Of a stretch of 64,000 nucleotides of DNA, positions 27,175-37,697 are shown piece by piece. Origin of the DNA: Robertkochia marina (GTDB lineage Bacteria > Bacteroidota > Bacteroidia > Flavobacteriales > Flavobacteriaceae); contig NZ_SSMC01000001.1 of NCBI RefSeq assembly GCF_004799345.1, positions 496,001-560,000 on the forward strand. Direction: 5' to 3'. Made by a program: the position numbers and the translations under genes. A model generated the notes under the pieces. It was not told the DNA's origin and did no database searches. It worked only from the letters and a program-made list of their open reading frames with translations. Numbering within the stretch: the stretch's first letter is position 1; each line of letters starts with the position of its first letter.

Positions 27175-28110
27175 ATGGATAAAGCTTACGATATAGCAGT
27201 AGTGATCATTAATTACAACAATGCTCAATATACCATTGATTGTATTAACAGCATCTGTAAAAATACCTCTCCGGAACTTTCAATTCAATATATCATTATA
27301 GACAATGCTTCCGGAAGTGAGGATCTAGAAAAGCTCCAAAAATTTGCCCGTACCACCAACATACCTCATCTCACCTTATTTCCGGGCAGGATAAATACCG
27401 GCTTTGGAGGCGGTAATATGCTGGGGGTACAATTCGCAAATGCCAAATATTACGCCTTCATCAACAATGACACCCTGCTTCTTGATGATTGCCTTAAAAT
27501 TTGCTACGAGTTTATGGAATCGAACGCCGAGGCCGGGGTTTGCGGTCCGCATATTAAAATAGAAGAAAAAGGCCAGGCCGGAAGTTTTGATCATTTCATT
27601 TCACTGACCAAATTACTATTGGGCAATGCATTTCTTGAAACCGCCGGGATAAAACCCAGGCGTAAAATCTCCTACCCAAACCCCATAAAGGTGGACTATG
27701 TAAACGGCAGTTTTATGTTTTTTCGCGCTTCAGATTTTGAAAATTCCGGGGGGTTTGACACGAACATATTTCTGTTCTATGAGGAAAGTGACCTATGCAA
27801 ACGATTAAAAAAAGAAAAGAAATTTTGTTACTATATCCCACAGGCAAAGTACCTTCATTTTGAAGGGAAAAGTCAGGGAACATCTATACGGAAAAAGATA
27901 GAGCTGAAATTATCCATGCTTTATGTACTCAGAAAGCACGAGGGGCATCTCGTTTATCTTATTGCTAAAGGCTTTCTTATCTTAAAGTATTCCCTATCAG
28001 TCGTCATAAAACCAGGATATCTTCCGCTACTGAAGGTTCTGCTCAAAGGGACCCATCTTTCAGATTCCCTTAAACAAGATCAGAAGATCCTCGAAAACCG
28101 GTGGACTTAA
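27175..28110 (+). CDS. Family 2 glycosyltransferase
   Basis: A 311-residue GT-A glycosyltransferase. Visible motifs are the nucleotide-sugar binding start VVIINYNNAQYTIDCI, the DXD-like motif NNDT (97-100), and the family signature GGFDTNIFLFYEESDLCKRLKK near residue 195. The C-terminal hydrophobic stretch (GFLILKYSLSVVIKPG) may act as a membrane contact. Related to rhamnosyltransferases of surface polysaccharides; donor and acceptor are unknown. It stands alone in the plus direction with no neighbouring polysaccharide genes. Confidence 0.9.
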   Translation: MDKAYDIAVVIINYNNAQYTIDCINSICKNTSPELSIQYIIIDNASGSEDLEKLQKFARTTNIPHLTLFPGRINTGFGGGNMLGVQFANAKYYAFINNDTLLLDDCLKICYEFMESNAEAGVCGPHIKIEEKGQAGSFDHFISLTKLLLGNAFLETAGIKPRRKISYPNPIKVDYVNGSFMFFRASDFENSGGFDTNIFLFYEESDLCKRLKKEKKFCYYIPQAKYLHFEGKSQGTSIRKKIELKLSMLYVLRKHEGHLVYLIAKGFLILKYSLSVVIKPGYLPLLKVLLKGTHLSDSLKQDQKILENRWT

Positions 28111-28147
28111 AGGGCTAATATTCTATAAAAATTCTCTTTAAAAAGTA

Positions 28148-29857
28148 TCAGGTTTTTCCCGGTTTCCAGTTTTTTGGAATGGTAACTTCATTTCCATCGC
28201 GCTCAGCCCTGTAATGGGGCGATAGAATTTCAACCCCGGCCTCATTAAACGCATCCTGGATATTGGCGTGCAGGTTAGAATAGATACGTGCCTGTTTACT
28301 CGCTTCTTTGGTATACCCATTGATCTGGTAGCTGATAAAAAAATCATCCAGGCTGGTTTGCAGTACAAAGGGCTTAGGCGTTTTTAAAATGAATTCTGTA
28401 TTCAAAGCGGCCTGAACCATCAACTCATGTACCTGCCTCCATGGCACATCATAACCAATAGTGATCGTGGTATGTACAATGAGCCCGTCTCCCTGAGCAC
28501 CCATAGAATAATTAATAGTACTGCCGTTCAGGATCGCAGCATTAGGAATGGCTATTTCTTCATTTTTAGGAGTTCGTATACGGGTAACCAGCATGGTTTT
28601 TTCAACCACATCTCCCTTAACATCGCCGATCTGTACACGATCTCCCTTTTTAAAAGCTCTCATATAGATAATCACCAACCCGGCAATGATATTACTTATG
28701 GCTGTGGTGGAACCCAAAGACAGGAGGAGACCAAGAAATACACCAACCCCTTGAAAAGCAGGCGAATCACTTCCCGGAAGGTAAGGGAAAATGGCAACAA
28801 AGGTGAACAAGTAGATAAAAATGCTGGTCAAACGATATGTAGGCATAGCCCAATCCGGATAAAACCCGGGCACTACCAATGCCTCCCGTTCAACCTCTTC
28901 TGCCAGAAATTTCAGAAATCGCTTCAGGTATCTGGCTGCTAAAATAATGATCGCAATAATGATCAATTCAGGGATATATCCCAATACAGCCATGGCAAAT
29001 CGCTCAACCGGATGCAATACATAATTGAAAAGTTTTAAGGCGATAGGCTCTGTCTTTGGAAAAATGGTGAATAACAAAAGGGAGTAAAAATAGATCAGCG
29101 TTAGTAAAACCGCATTCTTAATAATGCCCAGTCCAAACAGGATCAACCGTTCGGCCCTGGCTCTTGACAGAAACTCATAATTGTTGAATTTAATAGCCTC
29201 AGCCCTGCCTTTCACTCTCTTAAAAACTAAGGAAACGATCCATCTCAATCCACGATTCAAATACCTAAATCCTATTAAAAACAGGATGAGTGCCGCCAGA
29301 AAAATAAATATTCGGTGTAATACCGCGGTCCAACTCCTGTCTTTCTGAGCTTCAAGGTAGGTTACTATGATATCATAATTCCTTTGAGACAGCTCTTTGA
29401 GGGTCATTCCCTGTCTTTCCGCCTCAACTTTGGTAATGGTGGTAATGGTATTTTCATCATAGCGAATGCTGCAAAACAGGTCTTCACAATACATGGAAAA
29501 TTTTTCAAAATCGATGGGTCCGGTCTCCAGCATGTCGGCAATGCGCTTTGACAGCCCTGAAGCCCGCTCAGAAGCCGTAAAAGGCCCCAGGTTGGCCTTA
29601 ATGGAATACAAGGTATCATCCTCAAAAATCACAAACGATTCCGCAGCATCCTTAACCACAATATCTGAAGACTCACTGAGCACGGTGGTATCTGCCGCTT
29701 CCCTGTTCTCACCTTGCCTCTGCTGTGCTGCAGGCTGAATATTTTGGGTAGCCCCGGCGCTATCCTGTGTTTGTTGAGCCGCTATGGGGTGTACCTGAAA
29801 TAATATGGCCACCAACAAGATGGTAAATAACGAAATGGTATAAAGAGATCTTATCAT
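28148..29857 (-). CDS. MscS-family mechanosensitive ion channel
   Basis: A 569-residue protein with an N-terminal signal peptide (SLFTILLVAILFQVHPIAAQQ), a soluble periplasmic region of about 170 residues, four or five transmembrane helices and the MscS core. The pore helix TM3 is in FLGLLLSLGSTTAISNIIAGLVIIYMRAFKKGDRVQIGDVKGDVVE, which is diagnostic, followed by the cytosolic beta domain. It opens to release solutes on osmotic downshift. The ATG at 29857 is preferred to the GTG at 29905 because it leads directly into the signal peptide. It converges with the GT2 gene. Confidence 0.92.
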   Translation of the reverse strand: MIRSLYTISLFTILLVAILFQVHPIAAQQTQDSAGATQNIQPAAQQRQGENREAADTTVLSESSDIVVKDAAESFVIFEDDTLYSIKANLGPFTASERASGLSKRIADMLETGPIDFEKFSMYCEDLFCSIRYDENTITTITKVEAERQGMTLKELSQRNYDIIVTYLEAQKDRSWTAVLHRIFIFLAALILFLIGFRYLNRGLRWIVSLVFKRVKGRAEAIKFNNYEFLSRARAERLILFGLGIIKNAVLLTLIYFYSLLLFTIFPKTEPIALKLFNYVLHPVERFAMAVLGYIPELIIIAIIILAARYLKRFLKFLAEEVEREALVVPGFYPDWAMPTYRLTSIFIYLFTFVAIFPYLPGSDSPAFQGVGVFLGLLLSLGSTTAISNIIAGLVIIYMRAFKKGDRVQIGDVKGDVVEKTMLVTRIRTPKNEEIAIPNAAILNGSTINYSMGAQGDGLIVHTTITIGYDVPWRQVHELMVQAALNTEFILKTPKPFVLQTSLDDFFISYQINGYTKEASKQARIYSNLHANIQDAFNEAGVEILSPHYRAERDGNEVTIPKNWKPGKT

Positions 29858-30136
29858 TACCGTAGTGGGTTTTCTTAAAAACACCAAAGCAATGGAGGGG
29901 ATCACTCAGTAGCGGTAAGAAAAGGAATCAGATTTAAACCTTCAATTTACTGATAATTAGAATATTATAGATCTAACTCCTTCGAAATATCAAATCAAGG
30001 CGACAAACGCATAATTCGGAAGCGAAAATCCCTTAAAAACCTTCCGCAAAAAGAGACATAATTATTATCTTTTGCCCCCGAATTCTCCAGGTTTCTTCAT
30101 AGATCCTCACGAATATTCTTAAAATTCCAAAAACCC

Positions 30137-32551
30137 ATGAAATTCTTTAAACTTCTTGTACTTATTGCCCTGAATGCGGGTATCTTTTACGGCCTGAACA
30201 CCAAGTTTGGCAGTATACCCCCACTGGGCAAATTCCTGGCTCCCTCCCAGGGGGTCTGGCAAAATGAGTCTTCTGAGACAGCCGAAGCAACCTTGTGGCT
30301 ACCCGGACTTTCTGCCCCTGTAACTGTTCAGTATGACGAAAACCTCATCCCTCACGTCTTTGCAGAAAACAAAAATGACCTTTATCGGGCACAGGGATAC
30401 ATTACCGCACAACACCGTCTATGGCAAATGGAATTTCAAACCATGGCCTCAGCGGGAAGACTTTCTGAAATTTTTGGGGAAGCAGCATTAAATTACGATC
30501 GCGGGCAGCGAAGAAAAGGGATGGTATTTGGGGCTGAAAAAGCCCTGGAAACTATGGCTGAGGATACGGAGATCATGGAATACCTGCAAGCTTACAGTGA
30601 AGGTATCAATGCCTATATCTCAGAACTTAATCAGGCTGATCTTCCGGTAGAATACAAAATGCTTGACTACGCCCCTGAACCATGGACCATAAAGAAAACA
30701 GCGCTATTGCTCATGTATATGACCGATATGCTTGCCGGGGGCGATTCAGATTTTGAATACACCAATGCCCTCTCTCTTTTTGGGAAAGAACGTTTTAATT
30801 TTCTTTTCCCAGATTATTTTGACAAGATCGACCCGGTGATCCCGAAAGAGCGCGACTGGAGCGAATGGCAGGTGAGTATACCTGATACACCCGCAGATTC
30901 ACTGGCTTTGGATCAGTTGGCTGAGACCATGGAAAAACCGCACCCAGATAACGGAAGTAACAACTGGGCTGTCGGACCTGAAAAATCCTATTCAGGAAAC
31001 CCCATTCTCGCCAACGACCCTCACCTGGGCTTGAATCTCCCGTCAATATGGTATGTAATGCAACTGGCAACTCCTGAACAAAATACTTTTGGGGCTACCC
31101 TGCCCGGGGCACTAGGTATCGTGATCGGGTTTAATGATAACATTGCATGGGGAGTAACAAATGCCACCAGGGATGTGAAAGACTGGTACAAGATCACCTT
31201 TAAAGATGATTCCAAACAAGAATATCTTTATGACAATACCTGGAAACCAACAACCCTGAAAGTAGAGGAGATCAGGGTAAGAGATGGGGAAACCTATCTC
31301 GATTCGGTATACTATACCCACCACGGACCGGTAACTTACGACGAGACCTTTATAAGTAAACGCGGAGGGGAGGGTTATGCTATGAAATGGACAGGTCACC
31401 TTGGAGGAAATAACCAACGTACCCTGCTGGAATTAAATGCGGCCAAAGATTACGAAGAGTATAAAGCAGCTTTAACCCATTTCCTGGCACCTGCTCAAAA
31501 CTTCGTTTTTGCCTCTGACCAGGGTGATATTGCCCTGTGGATCCAGGGAAAATTCCCGAACAAGTGGGAAGGACAAGGAAAGTTCGTGATGGACGGAAGT
31601 AACCCCGAACATGAATGGCAGGGATTCATCCCACAGGAACACAATGCCCATATCAAGAATCCGGAACGCGGGTTTGTAAGTTCTGCCAACCAACACCCGG
31701 TAGACGAAAACTATCCGTATTATGTCTTTAACGACGGTTATGACACCTACCGCAGCCGGGTGATCAATGAATTCTTCCGAAATAAGGAAAAAGTAAGCAT
31801 CGAAGACTTCCAGGCGCTGCACAACAATAATTATAACCTCATGGCCGCAGAGCTACTGCCGGTAATGTTAGATTCAATGGATACTTCGACCCTGACCCCG
31901 GAAGAAATGGCCATTTTTGAAAACGTAAAGAATTGGGACTTTTACAATGACATTGATGATGCCGGTCCTTCTGTTTTCGAAACCTGGTTTGATACCCTGA
32001 AACCCATGCTTTGGGATGAATTCAGCAATAAGGATCTGGCATTAGACAGACCCTTCAATTTCCAGACCGTTAGAATGCTGACCGAACATCCTGATGATCC
32101 GTTTATTGATATAGAGGCTACTCCCGAAAAGGAGGATGCCAATGACCTCTTCCTGGCCTCCTTCAAAAAGGCTGCAGCGCAAATACAGGAATGGAGCAAA
32201 GAGCATGGGGAGTACCATTGGGGGCCTTATAAGGCTACCTATGTGGGCCACTTATTACAGGACCTTCCTGCCTTTTCGAGATTCAACCTTCCTATCGGCG
32301 GGAATTCAGGGATCGTCAATGCTACCTCAGAAGACCATGGCCCCTCCTGGAGAATGATCGTAGAGTTGAGTGACCCTCCGAAAGCCATGGGTATCTATCC
32401 CGGCGGACAATCAGGTAATCCGGGAAGCAAGCACTACGACGACTTCATAGACCGATGGGCAGCTGGAGAGTATCTCGAACTGGAATTTGTTCCCTATGGA
32501 GAAGAATTAACAAGCAAAGTATCAACCCAAGTTTTAAAGAACGAAGAATAA
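30137..32551 (+). CDS. Penicillin acylase-family Ntn hydrolase
   Basis: An 804-residue secreted hydrolase. The N-terminal part has a hydrophobic start (FKLLVLIALNAGIFYGL), an alpha-chain with the phrase YRAQGYITAQHRLWQMEFQTM, a linker, then the N-terminal nucleophile of the beta-chain Ser274 in NGSNNWAVGP after autocleavage. Later motifs (DPHLGLNLPSIWYVMQL, ATRDVKDWY, THHGPVTYDE) match the family. Natural substrates are often N-acyl homoserine lactones or acylated peptides; no assignment here. Its stop overlaps the start of the next small gene (TAATG). Confidence 0.92.
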   Translation: MKFFKLLVLIALNAGIFYGLNTKFGSIPPLGKFLAPSQGVWQNESSETAEATLWLPGLSAPVTVQYDENLIPHVFAENKNDLYRAQGYITAQHRLWQMEFQTMASAGRLSEIFGEAALNYDRGQRRKGMVFGAEKALETMAEDTEIMEYLQAYSEGINAYISELNQADLPVEYKMLDYAPEPWTIKKTALLLMYMTDMLAGGDSDFEYTNALSLFGKERFNFLFPDYFDKIDPVIPKERDWSEWQVSIPDTPADSLALDQLAETMEKPHPDNGSNNWAVGPEKSYSGNPILANDPHLGLNLPSIWYVMQLATPEQNTFGATLPGALGIVIGFNDNIAWGVTNATRDVKDWYKITFKDDSKQEYLYDNTWKPTTLKVEEIRVRDGETYLDSVYYTHHGPVTYDETFISKRGGEGYAMKWTGHLGGNNQRTLLELNAAKDYEEYKAALTHFLAPAQNFVFASDQGDIALWIQGKFPNKWEGQGKFVMDGSNPEHEWQGFIPQEHNAHIKNPERGFVSSANQHPVDENYPYYVFNDGYDTYRSRVINEFFRNKEKVSIEDFQALHNNNYNLMAAELLPVMLDSMDTSTLTPEEMAIFENVKNWDFYNDIDDAGPSVFETWFDTLKPMLWDEFSNKDLALDRPFNFQTVRMLTEHPDDPFIDIEATPEKEDANDLFLASFKKAAAQIQEWSKEHGEYHWGPYKATYVGHLLQDLPAFSRFNLPIGGNSGIVNATSEDHGPSWRMIVELSDPPKAMGIYPGGQSGNPGSKHYDDFIDRWAAGEYLELEFVPYGEELTSKVSTQVLKNEE

Positions 32552-32901
32552 TGAAAACCCTGTTCAACCTTATATTAACGGCCGCACTGGCCTGGATCAT
32601 CACCTTGTTCACCCCATGGTGGGGGGTTATGGCAGCCGCCTTACTCGTTGCCGTGTTAGTGCCGCTTCAAGGCCTGAAATCATTTATCATACCCTTTATG
32701 GGGGTGTTTCTACTATGGGCGTACCAGGCGTATTCGCTCAGCAGTGCCAACGACTTTACCATGGCTGAAAAAATTGCCACCCTGCTTCCTCTGGAAGGCA
32801 ATACTTCCTTGCTCATTGCAGTGACCGCCTTTATCGGGGGGCTTGCCGCAGGGAGTTCCGGTATGCTGGGCAGCCAGTTAAGAGCTAGATCTAAATCCTG
32901 A
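32551..32901 (+). CDS. Small integral membrane protein, unknown
   Basis: A 116-residue protein with three or four hydrophobic helices: LTAALAWIITLFTPWWGVMAA, LVAVLVPLQGLKSFIIPFMGVFLLW, and AVTAFIGGLAAGSSGMLG near the C-terminus. It starts at an ATG that shares a base with the penicillin acylase stop, so the two are translationally coupled and likely act together. No family recognised. Confidence 0.75.
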   Translation: MKTLFNLILTAALAWIITLFTPWWGVMAAALLVAVLVPLQGLKSFIIPFMGVFLLWAYQAYSLSSANDFTMAEKIATLLPLEGNTSLLIAVTAFIGGLAAGSSGMLGSQLRARSKS

Positions 32902-32929
32902 ATACCTTTACAATCCAATTGAATAACTT

Positions 32930-32962
32930 ACCCCGTAACAGCAGATGTTCCGGGGTTTTCTT
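32930..32962 (+). terminator. Terminator after the small membrane protein gene
   Basis: Stem CCCCG...CGGGG (32931-32935 with 32951-32955) continues inward with AACA/TGTT and is followed by TTTTCTTTTTT. Confidence 0.85.
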
Positions 32963-33077
32963 TTTTAATCACCGCATCAATTTCCTGCACTGCATTACTA
33001 TCCTTCCACGATCAACTCAGCTGGTTTACATCCCATTTTTTGAGGGGATATAATTTCTTTAACTAAGGGAATAATCT

Positions 33078-33085
33078 TACATTTA
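33078..33085 (+). promoter_or_regulatory. Candidate -7 element of the first Asp-box protein
   Basis: TACATTTA, one mismatch to TAnnTTTG, 21 bases before the ATG. The leader that follows (GG-AACTAAC) is shared with the paralog at 52313. Confidence 0.4.
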
Positions 33086-33106
33086 GGCAACTAACTACTG
33101 CTCAAT

Positions 33107-36100
33107 ATGAAACGATTATTCTTATTCGGACTTGGCGTTTGTTTCCTGTTAACAAGTCCGGACCTAACCGCACAACGAAAAAAAAGATCTAACTCTCCAT
33201 CAACCACAGAAAAGACAGTTTCGCTGGATGCCTTTAAAATGCGTAATGTCGGACCGGCTTTTCTATCCGGCCGTATCTCCGATATTGTCTTTCATCCTGA
33301 CAACGACAACGTATGGTATGTAGCAACGGGCTCGAGTGGTTTATGGAAGACAGAAAATGCCGGAACCACCTGGACCCCGCTTTTTGACGGTCAAAAATCC
33401 TATTCACTGGGATGCATCGCTCTTGACCCATCAAACCCCAATACGATCTGGGCAGGTACCGGAGAAAATGTCGGGGGGCGTCATGTAGCCTATGGCGATG
33501 GTATTTACCGCTCTGATGACGGAGGTAATACCTGGAAAAATATGGGCCTGAAGAACTCTCAGCATATTTCTGAGATCATCGTACACCCTGACAATTCAGA
33601 TGTAGTATGGGTAGCAGCTCAGGGTCCGTTATGGAATAAGGGAGGCGAAAGAGGTGTTTACAAGACCACCGATGGTGGAGCAACCTGGACACAAGTTCTG
33701 GGAGACAACGAATGGACAGGAGCCACTGACCTTATATTAGACCCCAGAGACCCGCAAACATTGTATGCAGCCACCTGGGATCGTCACCGTACAGTAGCCG
33801 CCTACATGGGAGGTGGCCCCGGATCAGGCATCCACAGATCAACAGATGGTGGAGAAACCTGGACCCGACTGACCAATGGATTGCCAAATTCAAATCTCGG
33901 GAAGATCGGAATTGCCCAGTCTCCGCAACAGCCTGATGTACTTTACGCAGCCATCGAACTGGATCTTACTGAAGGAGGGGTCTATCGTTCAGAAGACAAT
34001 GGGGCTTCCTGGAAAAAAATGTCTAATACGGTTTCGGGAGGAACCGGACCCCACTACTACCAGGAATTATATGCGAGTCCGCATAAATTTGACCGCCTTT
34101 ACCTTATGAACGTAAGAGTATTGACCTCTGAAGACGGAGGTAAAACTTTTACTCAGCTTAAAGAAGAAGAAAAGCATTCAGACAATCATGCCATTGTTTT
34201 CAAAAAAGATGATCCTGATTACATTATGCTCGGAACTGATGCCGGAATCTATGAGACCTTTGACCTGGCTGAAAACTGGCGCTATATCAAAAACTTACCT
34301 CTGACTCAATTTTACAAGGTTGCAGTTAACAATGCCGAGCCTTTTTACCAGATTTTCGGAGGAACGCAGGATAACGGTTCTGCGGGAGGCCCTTCTGCTA
34401 CTGATGAACGTGAAGGAATTTCCAACAAGCATTGGTTTAAAACGCTTGGAGCCGATGGTCATCAATCGGCTACCGATCCTGTTTATGATAATATTATTTA
34501 TGCAGAAACCCAGCAGGGTGGACTACACCGGGTAGATCTGACTACCGGTGAACAAGTTCCGATCCAACCACAACCTAGTCCGGGTGATCCACATGAACGT
34601 TATAACTGGGATGCTCCCATTCTGGTGAGCCCCCACAATCCTGAGCGTTTGTATTTTGCATCCTACAGAGTATGGAAATCAGAAAGCCGTGGTGACGACT
34701 GGACTCCGATATCAGGAGACCTTACCAGGAATGAAGATCGCTTTACCCTGCCTATTATGGGACGAAATCAATCATTTGAAAATCCATGGGACGTTCGGGC
34801 TATGTCTAATTACAATACGATCACCTCTCTGAGTGAGTCGCCCGTTAAGGAAGGCCTGATATATGCCGGCACAGACGATGGGTTTATACAGGTCACCGAA
34901 GATGGCGGAGAAAACTGGACCAGCATTCCGGTCACAAAATTAGGCCTGCCTGAACGCAGTTTTGTCAATGACATCAAGGCTGACCTTTTTGATGAGAACA
35001 CAGTATATGTGGCGCTCGACAATCACAAGGAAGGAGATTTTAATCCGTATCTCTTTAAAAGCACCGACAAGGGAAGAACCTGGAAATCTATAGCTTCAGA
35101 TCTGCCCGAGCGCACCCTGGTGTGGAGAATGGTTCAGGATCATGTTAAAAAGGACCTGTTATTTGCAGCCACCGAATTCGGACTCTATACTTCCTTAGAC
35201 GGAGGGTCTCACTGGCAAAAACTCGGGGGCACCCCAAATATGTCATTCAGAGATCTTACCATCCAAAAGCGAGAGAACGACCTTGTAGCAGCATCGTTTG
35301 GAAGAGGATTCTTTATCCTCGATGACTATAGCCCTTTGCGGGCCATGACTGAGGAGGCTCTTCAAAAAGAAGGAGCGCTGTTCGCACCACGCACGGCAAA
35401 GTGGTATATCCCCAGAAGTAATGTTGGAAATACAGGAGCCGACTACTATTTTGCTCCTAACCCGGAATTTGGCGCAGTATTTACCTATCATTTATCCAAG
35501 GAGTATCCCTCAGCTAAGAGTCAACGTAGTAAAACAGAAAAAGAACTGAACAAGGAGAATAAAGACGTGCCTTTCCCCGGATGGGAGGCCCTGGATCAGG
35601 AAAAGATCGAAAAGGGACCCAGGGTAGTCATCGTCATAAAAGATGCTGATGGCAATATTATAAAAAGACTTTCAGAGAAAGCCTCCAAGGGAAGTCATCG
35701 AATTGCCTGGAATCTTACTCACAGTAATACGTCGCCTATAAATCCCGACCAACAAGGAGAATCCAGAAGGTGGTCAGGTGGGGCTATGGTTACTCCCGGT
35801 ACTTATTCAGCCAGCCTTTATCTGGATAACAATGGCGAAGCAAACCTTCTTGACGGTCCGGTTCAGTTTGAGGTAAAACCAATACGTGAGGGCGTTCTGA
35901 AAGGTGTAGATTATGACACTTACAATGCATACCGGGAAAGAGTTAGTTCACTCCAGGCAGCGTATACCCAAGCGAACCATAAGTTCCTGACCTCAAAAAA
36001 ACTGCTGACAGCATATAAGGATGCTGCATCAAAATCAAACCTCGAACCCGGCACACTCTCAGCTGAATTTAAGGAGGCAGATGCTATGGTTCGTAAGATC

Positions 36101-36361
36101 GATCTAAGCATGAACGGAAGCCCGACAAAGGATAAAGTTGGCGAAAAGAACGATCCTAATTACTCGACCTATATGCGAATGGCACGGGCTGGTCTTAGAA
36201 CTACCTATGGGCCTACACCATTACACAACCAGAACCTTGAACATGCCGAAGCAGCATTCAAAAGCCTGCAGGATGATATTGAAGATCTTGCAACTCAGAA
36301 ATTACCGGCCATTGAAGGGGTCCTGAATGCGTCTGACGCCCCTGCCGTACTTAAAAATTGA
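33107..36361 (+). CDS. Secreted Asp-box (VPS10/sortilin-like) repeat protein, copy 1
   Basis: A 1084-residue secreted protein with signal peptide (LFGLGVCFLLTSPDLTAQ). It is built of Asp-box repeats S-x-D-x-G-x-T-W, clearly seen as SDDGGNTWKNM, TTDGGATWTQV, STDGGETWTRL, SEDNGASWKKM, TEDGGENWTSI, STDKGRTWKSI and SLDGGSHWQKL, forming a beta-propeller of the VPS10/sortilin type, followed by an Ig-like/fibronectin-like region and an alpha-helical C-terminus. These proteins in Bacteroidota are often annotated as glycosyl hydrolases or sortilin, but no catalytic residue is proven. The paralog at 52340 has the same architecture; both lack a visible type IX sorting tail. It is followed by a terminator. 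Confidence 0.9.
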   Translation: MKRLFLFGLGVCFLLTSPDLTAQRKKRSNSPSTTEKTVSLDAFKMRNVGPAFLSGRISDIVFHPDNDNVWYVATGSSGLWKTENAGTTWTPLFDGQKSYSLGCIALDPSNPNTIWAGTGENVGGRHVAYGDGIYRSDDGGNTWKNMGLKNSQHISEIIVHPDNSDVVWVAAQGPLWNKGGERGVYKTTDGGATWTQVLGDNEWTGATDLILDPRDPQTLYAATWDRHRTVAAYMGGGPGSGIHRSTDGGETWTRLTNGLPNSNLGKIGIAQSPQQPDVLYAAIELDLTEGGVYRSEDNGASWKKMSNTVSGGTGPHYYQELYASPHKFDRLYLMNVRVLTSEDGGKTFTQLKEEEKHSDNHAIVFKKDDPDYIMLGTDAGIYETFDLAENWRYIKNLPLTQFYKVAVNNAEPFYQIFGGTQDNGSAGGPSATDEREGISNKHWFKTLGADGHQSATDPVYDNIIYAETQQGGLHRVDLTTGEQVPIQPQPSPGDPHERYNWDAPILVSPHNPERLYFASYRVWKSESRGDDWTPISGDLTRNEDRFTLPIMGRNQSFENPWDVRAMSNYNTITSLSESPVKEGLIYAGTDDGFIQVTEDGGENWTSIPVTKLGLPERSFVNDIKADLFDENTVYVALDNHKEGDFNPYLFKSTDKGRTWKSIASDLPERTLVWRMVQDHVKKDLLFAATEFGLYTSLDGGSHWQKLGGTPNMSFRDLTIQKRENDLVAASFGRGFFILDDYSPLRAMTEEALQKEGALFAPRTAKWYIPRSNVGNTGADYYFAPNPEFGAVFTYHLSKEYPSAKSQRSKTEKELNKENKDVPFPGWEALDQEKIEKGPRVVIVIKDADGNIIKRLSEKASKGSHRIAWNLTHSNTSPINPDQQGESRRWSGGAMVTPGTYSASLYLDNNGEANLLDGPVQFEVKPIREGVLKGVDYDTYNAYRERVSSLQAAYTQANHKFLTSKKLLTAYKDAASKSNLEPGTLSAEFKEADAMVRKIDLSMNGSPTKDKVGEKNDPNYSTYMRMARAGLRTTYGPTPLHNQNLEHAEAAFKSLQDDIEDLATQKLPAIEGVLNASDAPAVLKN

Positions 36362-36381
36362 AAACCTTAAGCTTTATAAAT

Positions 36382-36412
36382 AAAAAAGCCGGCCCAAATG
36401 GCCGGCTTTTTT
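36382..36412 (+). terminator. Rho-independent terminator
   Basis: 13-bp stem AAAAAAGCCGGCC / GGCCGGCTTTTTT with loop CAAAT, 20 bases after the Asp-box protein stop. Confidence 0.93.
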
Positions 36413-36523
36413 ATTTCACCTGCCAACAGGGAATATCTAATGAGAAATTTTCTTGCCTACCTATTTTACAAGAAGCACTGAATCTATTTATGTTTCATCT
36501 GCTAATAGCGTAACTTTAATCCT

Positions 36524-37639
36524 ATGGAGGAATTCGCTAACAGAATGAAACAGGGCACGTTATATCGTTTGTTTAAACGATATGAAAAATACATGCCGAT
36601 CCTGTTCTTCATAGGGGGATTCATCTTTGACTCACTGACTCTCGGACGAATAGACCGACTGTATGACATGACCATGCTCTGGCTCTACATGTTGCTTCTT
36701 ACGGCCACCCTTTATGCATACAATCTGGCTGATGACGGCAGGTGGAAAGATCATTTTCTTGAGCGGGCAGAACCCTATTTTCCACTTATTATTCAATTTT
36801 TCTTCGGAGGCCTGTCAAGTGCCTTTGTGATCTATTTCTCGAGGAGTGTCTCCCTGTCAAAAACCGCCTCCTTTTTTGTGATCCTTCTGGTGCTCTTCCT
36901 GGCCAATGAATTTTTAAAGAGCAGGATATCCAATAAATACCTGCAGTTCAGCATTTATTTCTTTGTACAATTTACCTTCCTGGCTGTTATGCTCCCCGTA
37001 TTACTCTCAGAAATGAATACGGCCATTTTTATTATTTCAGGTATTCTAAGTCTATCCTCAACCCTGATCTTTATAAGTGCTATCTACGGAATAAGCCCGT
37101 CTACACAGAAAGAGATCTCGCTTAGAAAAATATCGTTTTTGATCGTCCTGATCTATATTGCCATGAATGCCTTTTACTATTTCAACCTAATTCCACCGGT
37201 ACCCCTGGCCCTGCAGAACGGGATGGTAGCACACCGCGTAGAGGTCATTGACAATCGGTATCATGTCACATATGAAAAAGACCATCCTTTAATTTTCTGG
37301 AGAGACCACCGCATAAAGTACATTCACCAACCCGGTGATCCCGTATATATATTCTCGGCGGTCTTCGCCCCTACTGATCTGAAAAAGTCGATAATTCATC
37401 AATGGCAGTTTTATAGCCCTGAGAAAATGGAATGGGAGATCGTTGACAATATAGGATACAGCATTACCGGCGGTAGGGACCGCGGTTACAGAGGGTATAC
37501 TTATAAATCGAATGTCTGGGAAGGAAAATGGCGGGTCAAAGTGATCACCGAAGATGAGTTCATTCTGGGAGTGATCGACTTTGAGATCATTAATGAGGGG
37601 GAGCTGAGACCCGGGCGACTTATAACCAGAAGTTTTTAA
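36524..37639 (+). CDS. Membrane protein with C-terminal DUF2914 domain
   Basis: A 371-residue protein. The N-terminal half has about seven transmembrane helices (for example ILFFIGGFIFDSLTLGR, FFVILLVLFLANEFL, FFVQFTFLAVMLPVLL), and the C-terminal half holds a soluble DUF2914 beta domain marked by IIHQWQFYSPEKMEWEIVD and YRGYTYKSNVWEGKWRVKVIT. The family function is unknown; the domain is thought to face the periplasm. It stands alone. Confidence 0.85.
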   Translation: MEEFANRMKQGTLYRLFKRYEKYMPILFFIGGFIFDSLTLGRIDRLYDMTMLWLYMLLLTATLYAYNLADDGRWKDHFLERAEPYFPLIIQFFFGGLSSAFVIYFSRSVSLSKTASFFVILLVLFLANEFLKSRISNKYLQFSIYFFVQFTFLAVMLPVLLSEMNTAIFIISGILSLSSTLIFISAIYGISPSTQKEISLRKISFLIVLIYIAMNAFYYFNLIPPVPLALQNGMVAHRVEVIDNRYHVTYEKDHPLIFWRDHRIKYIHQPGDPVYIFSAVFAPTDLKKSIIHQWQFYSPEKMEWEIVDNIGYSITGGRDRGYRGYTYKSNVWEGKWRVKVITEDEFILGVIDFEIINEGELRPGRLITRSF

Positions 37640-37679
37640 ATGACTGATCTTGAATGTTTTATGCCCTTGCTCAATATTC

Positions 37680-37697
37680 CATAAATATTTATTTATG
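37680..37697. promoter_or_regulatory. Operator-like inverted repeat upstream of the dab operon
   Basis: CATAAAT and ATTTATG are perfect 7-base inverted arms separated by ATTT. A further ATTTATG copy sits at 37723-37729. Located 83-100 bases before the ATG at 37780. AT-rich, so chance is possible. Confidence 0.35.
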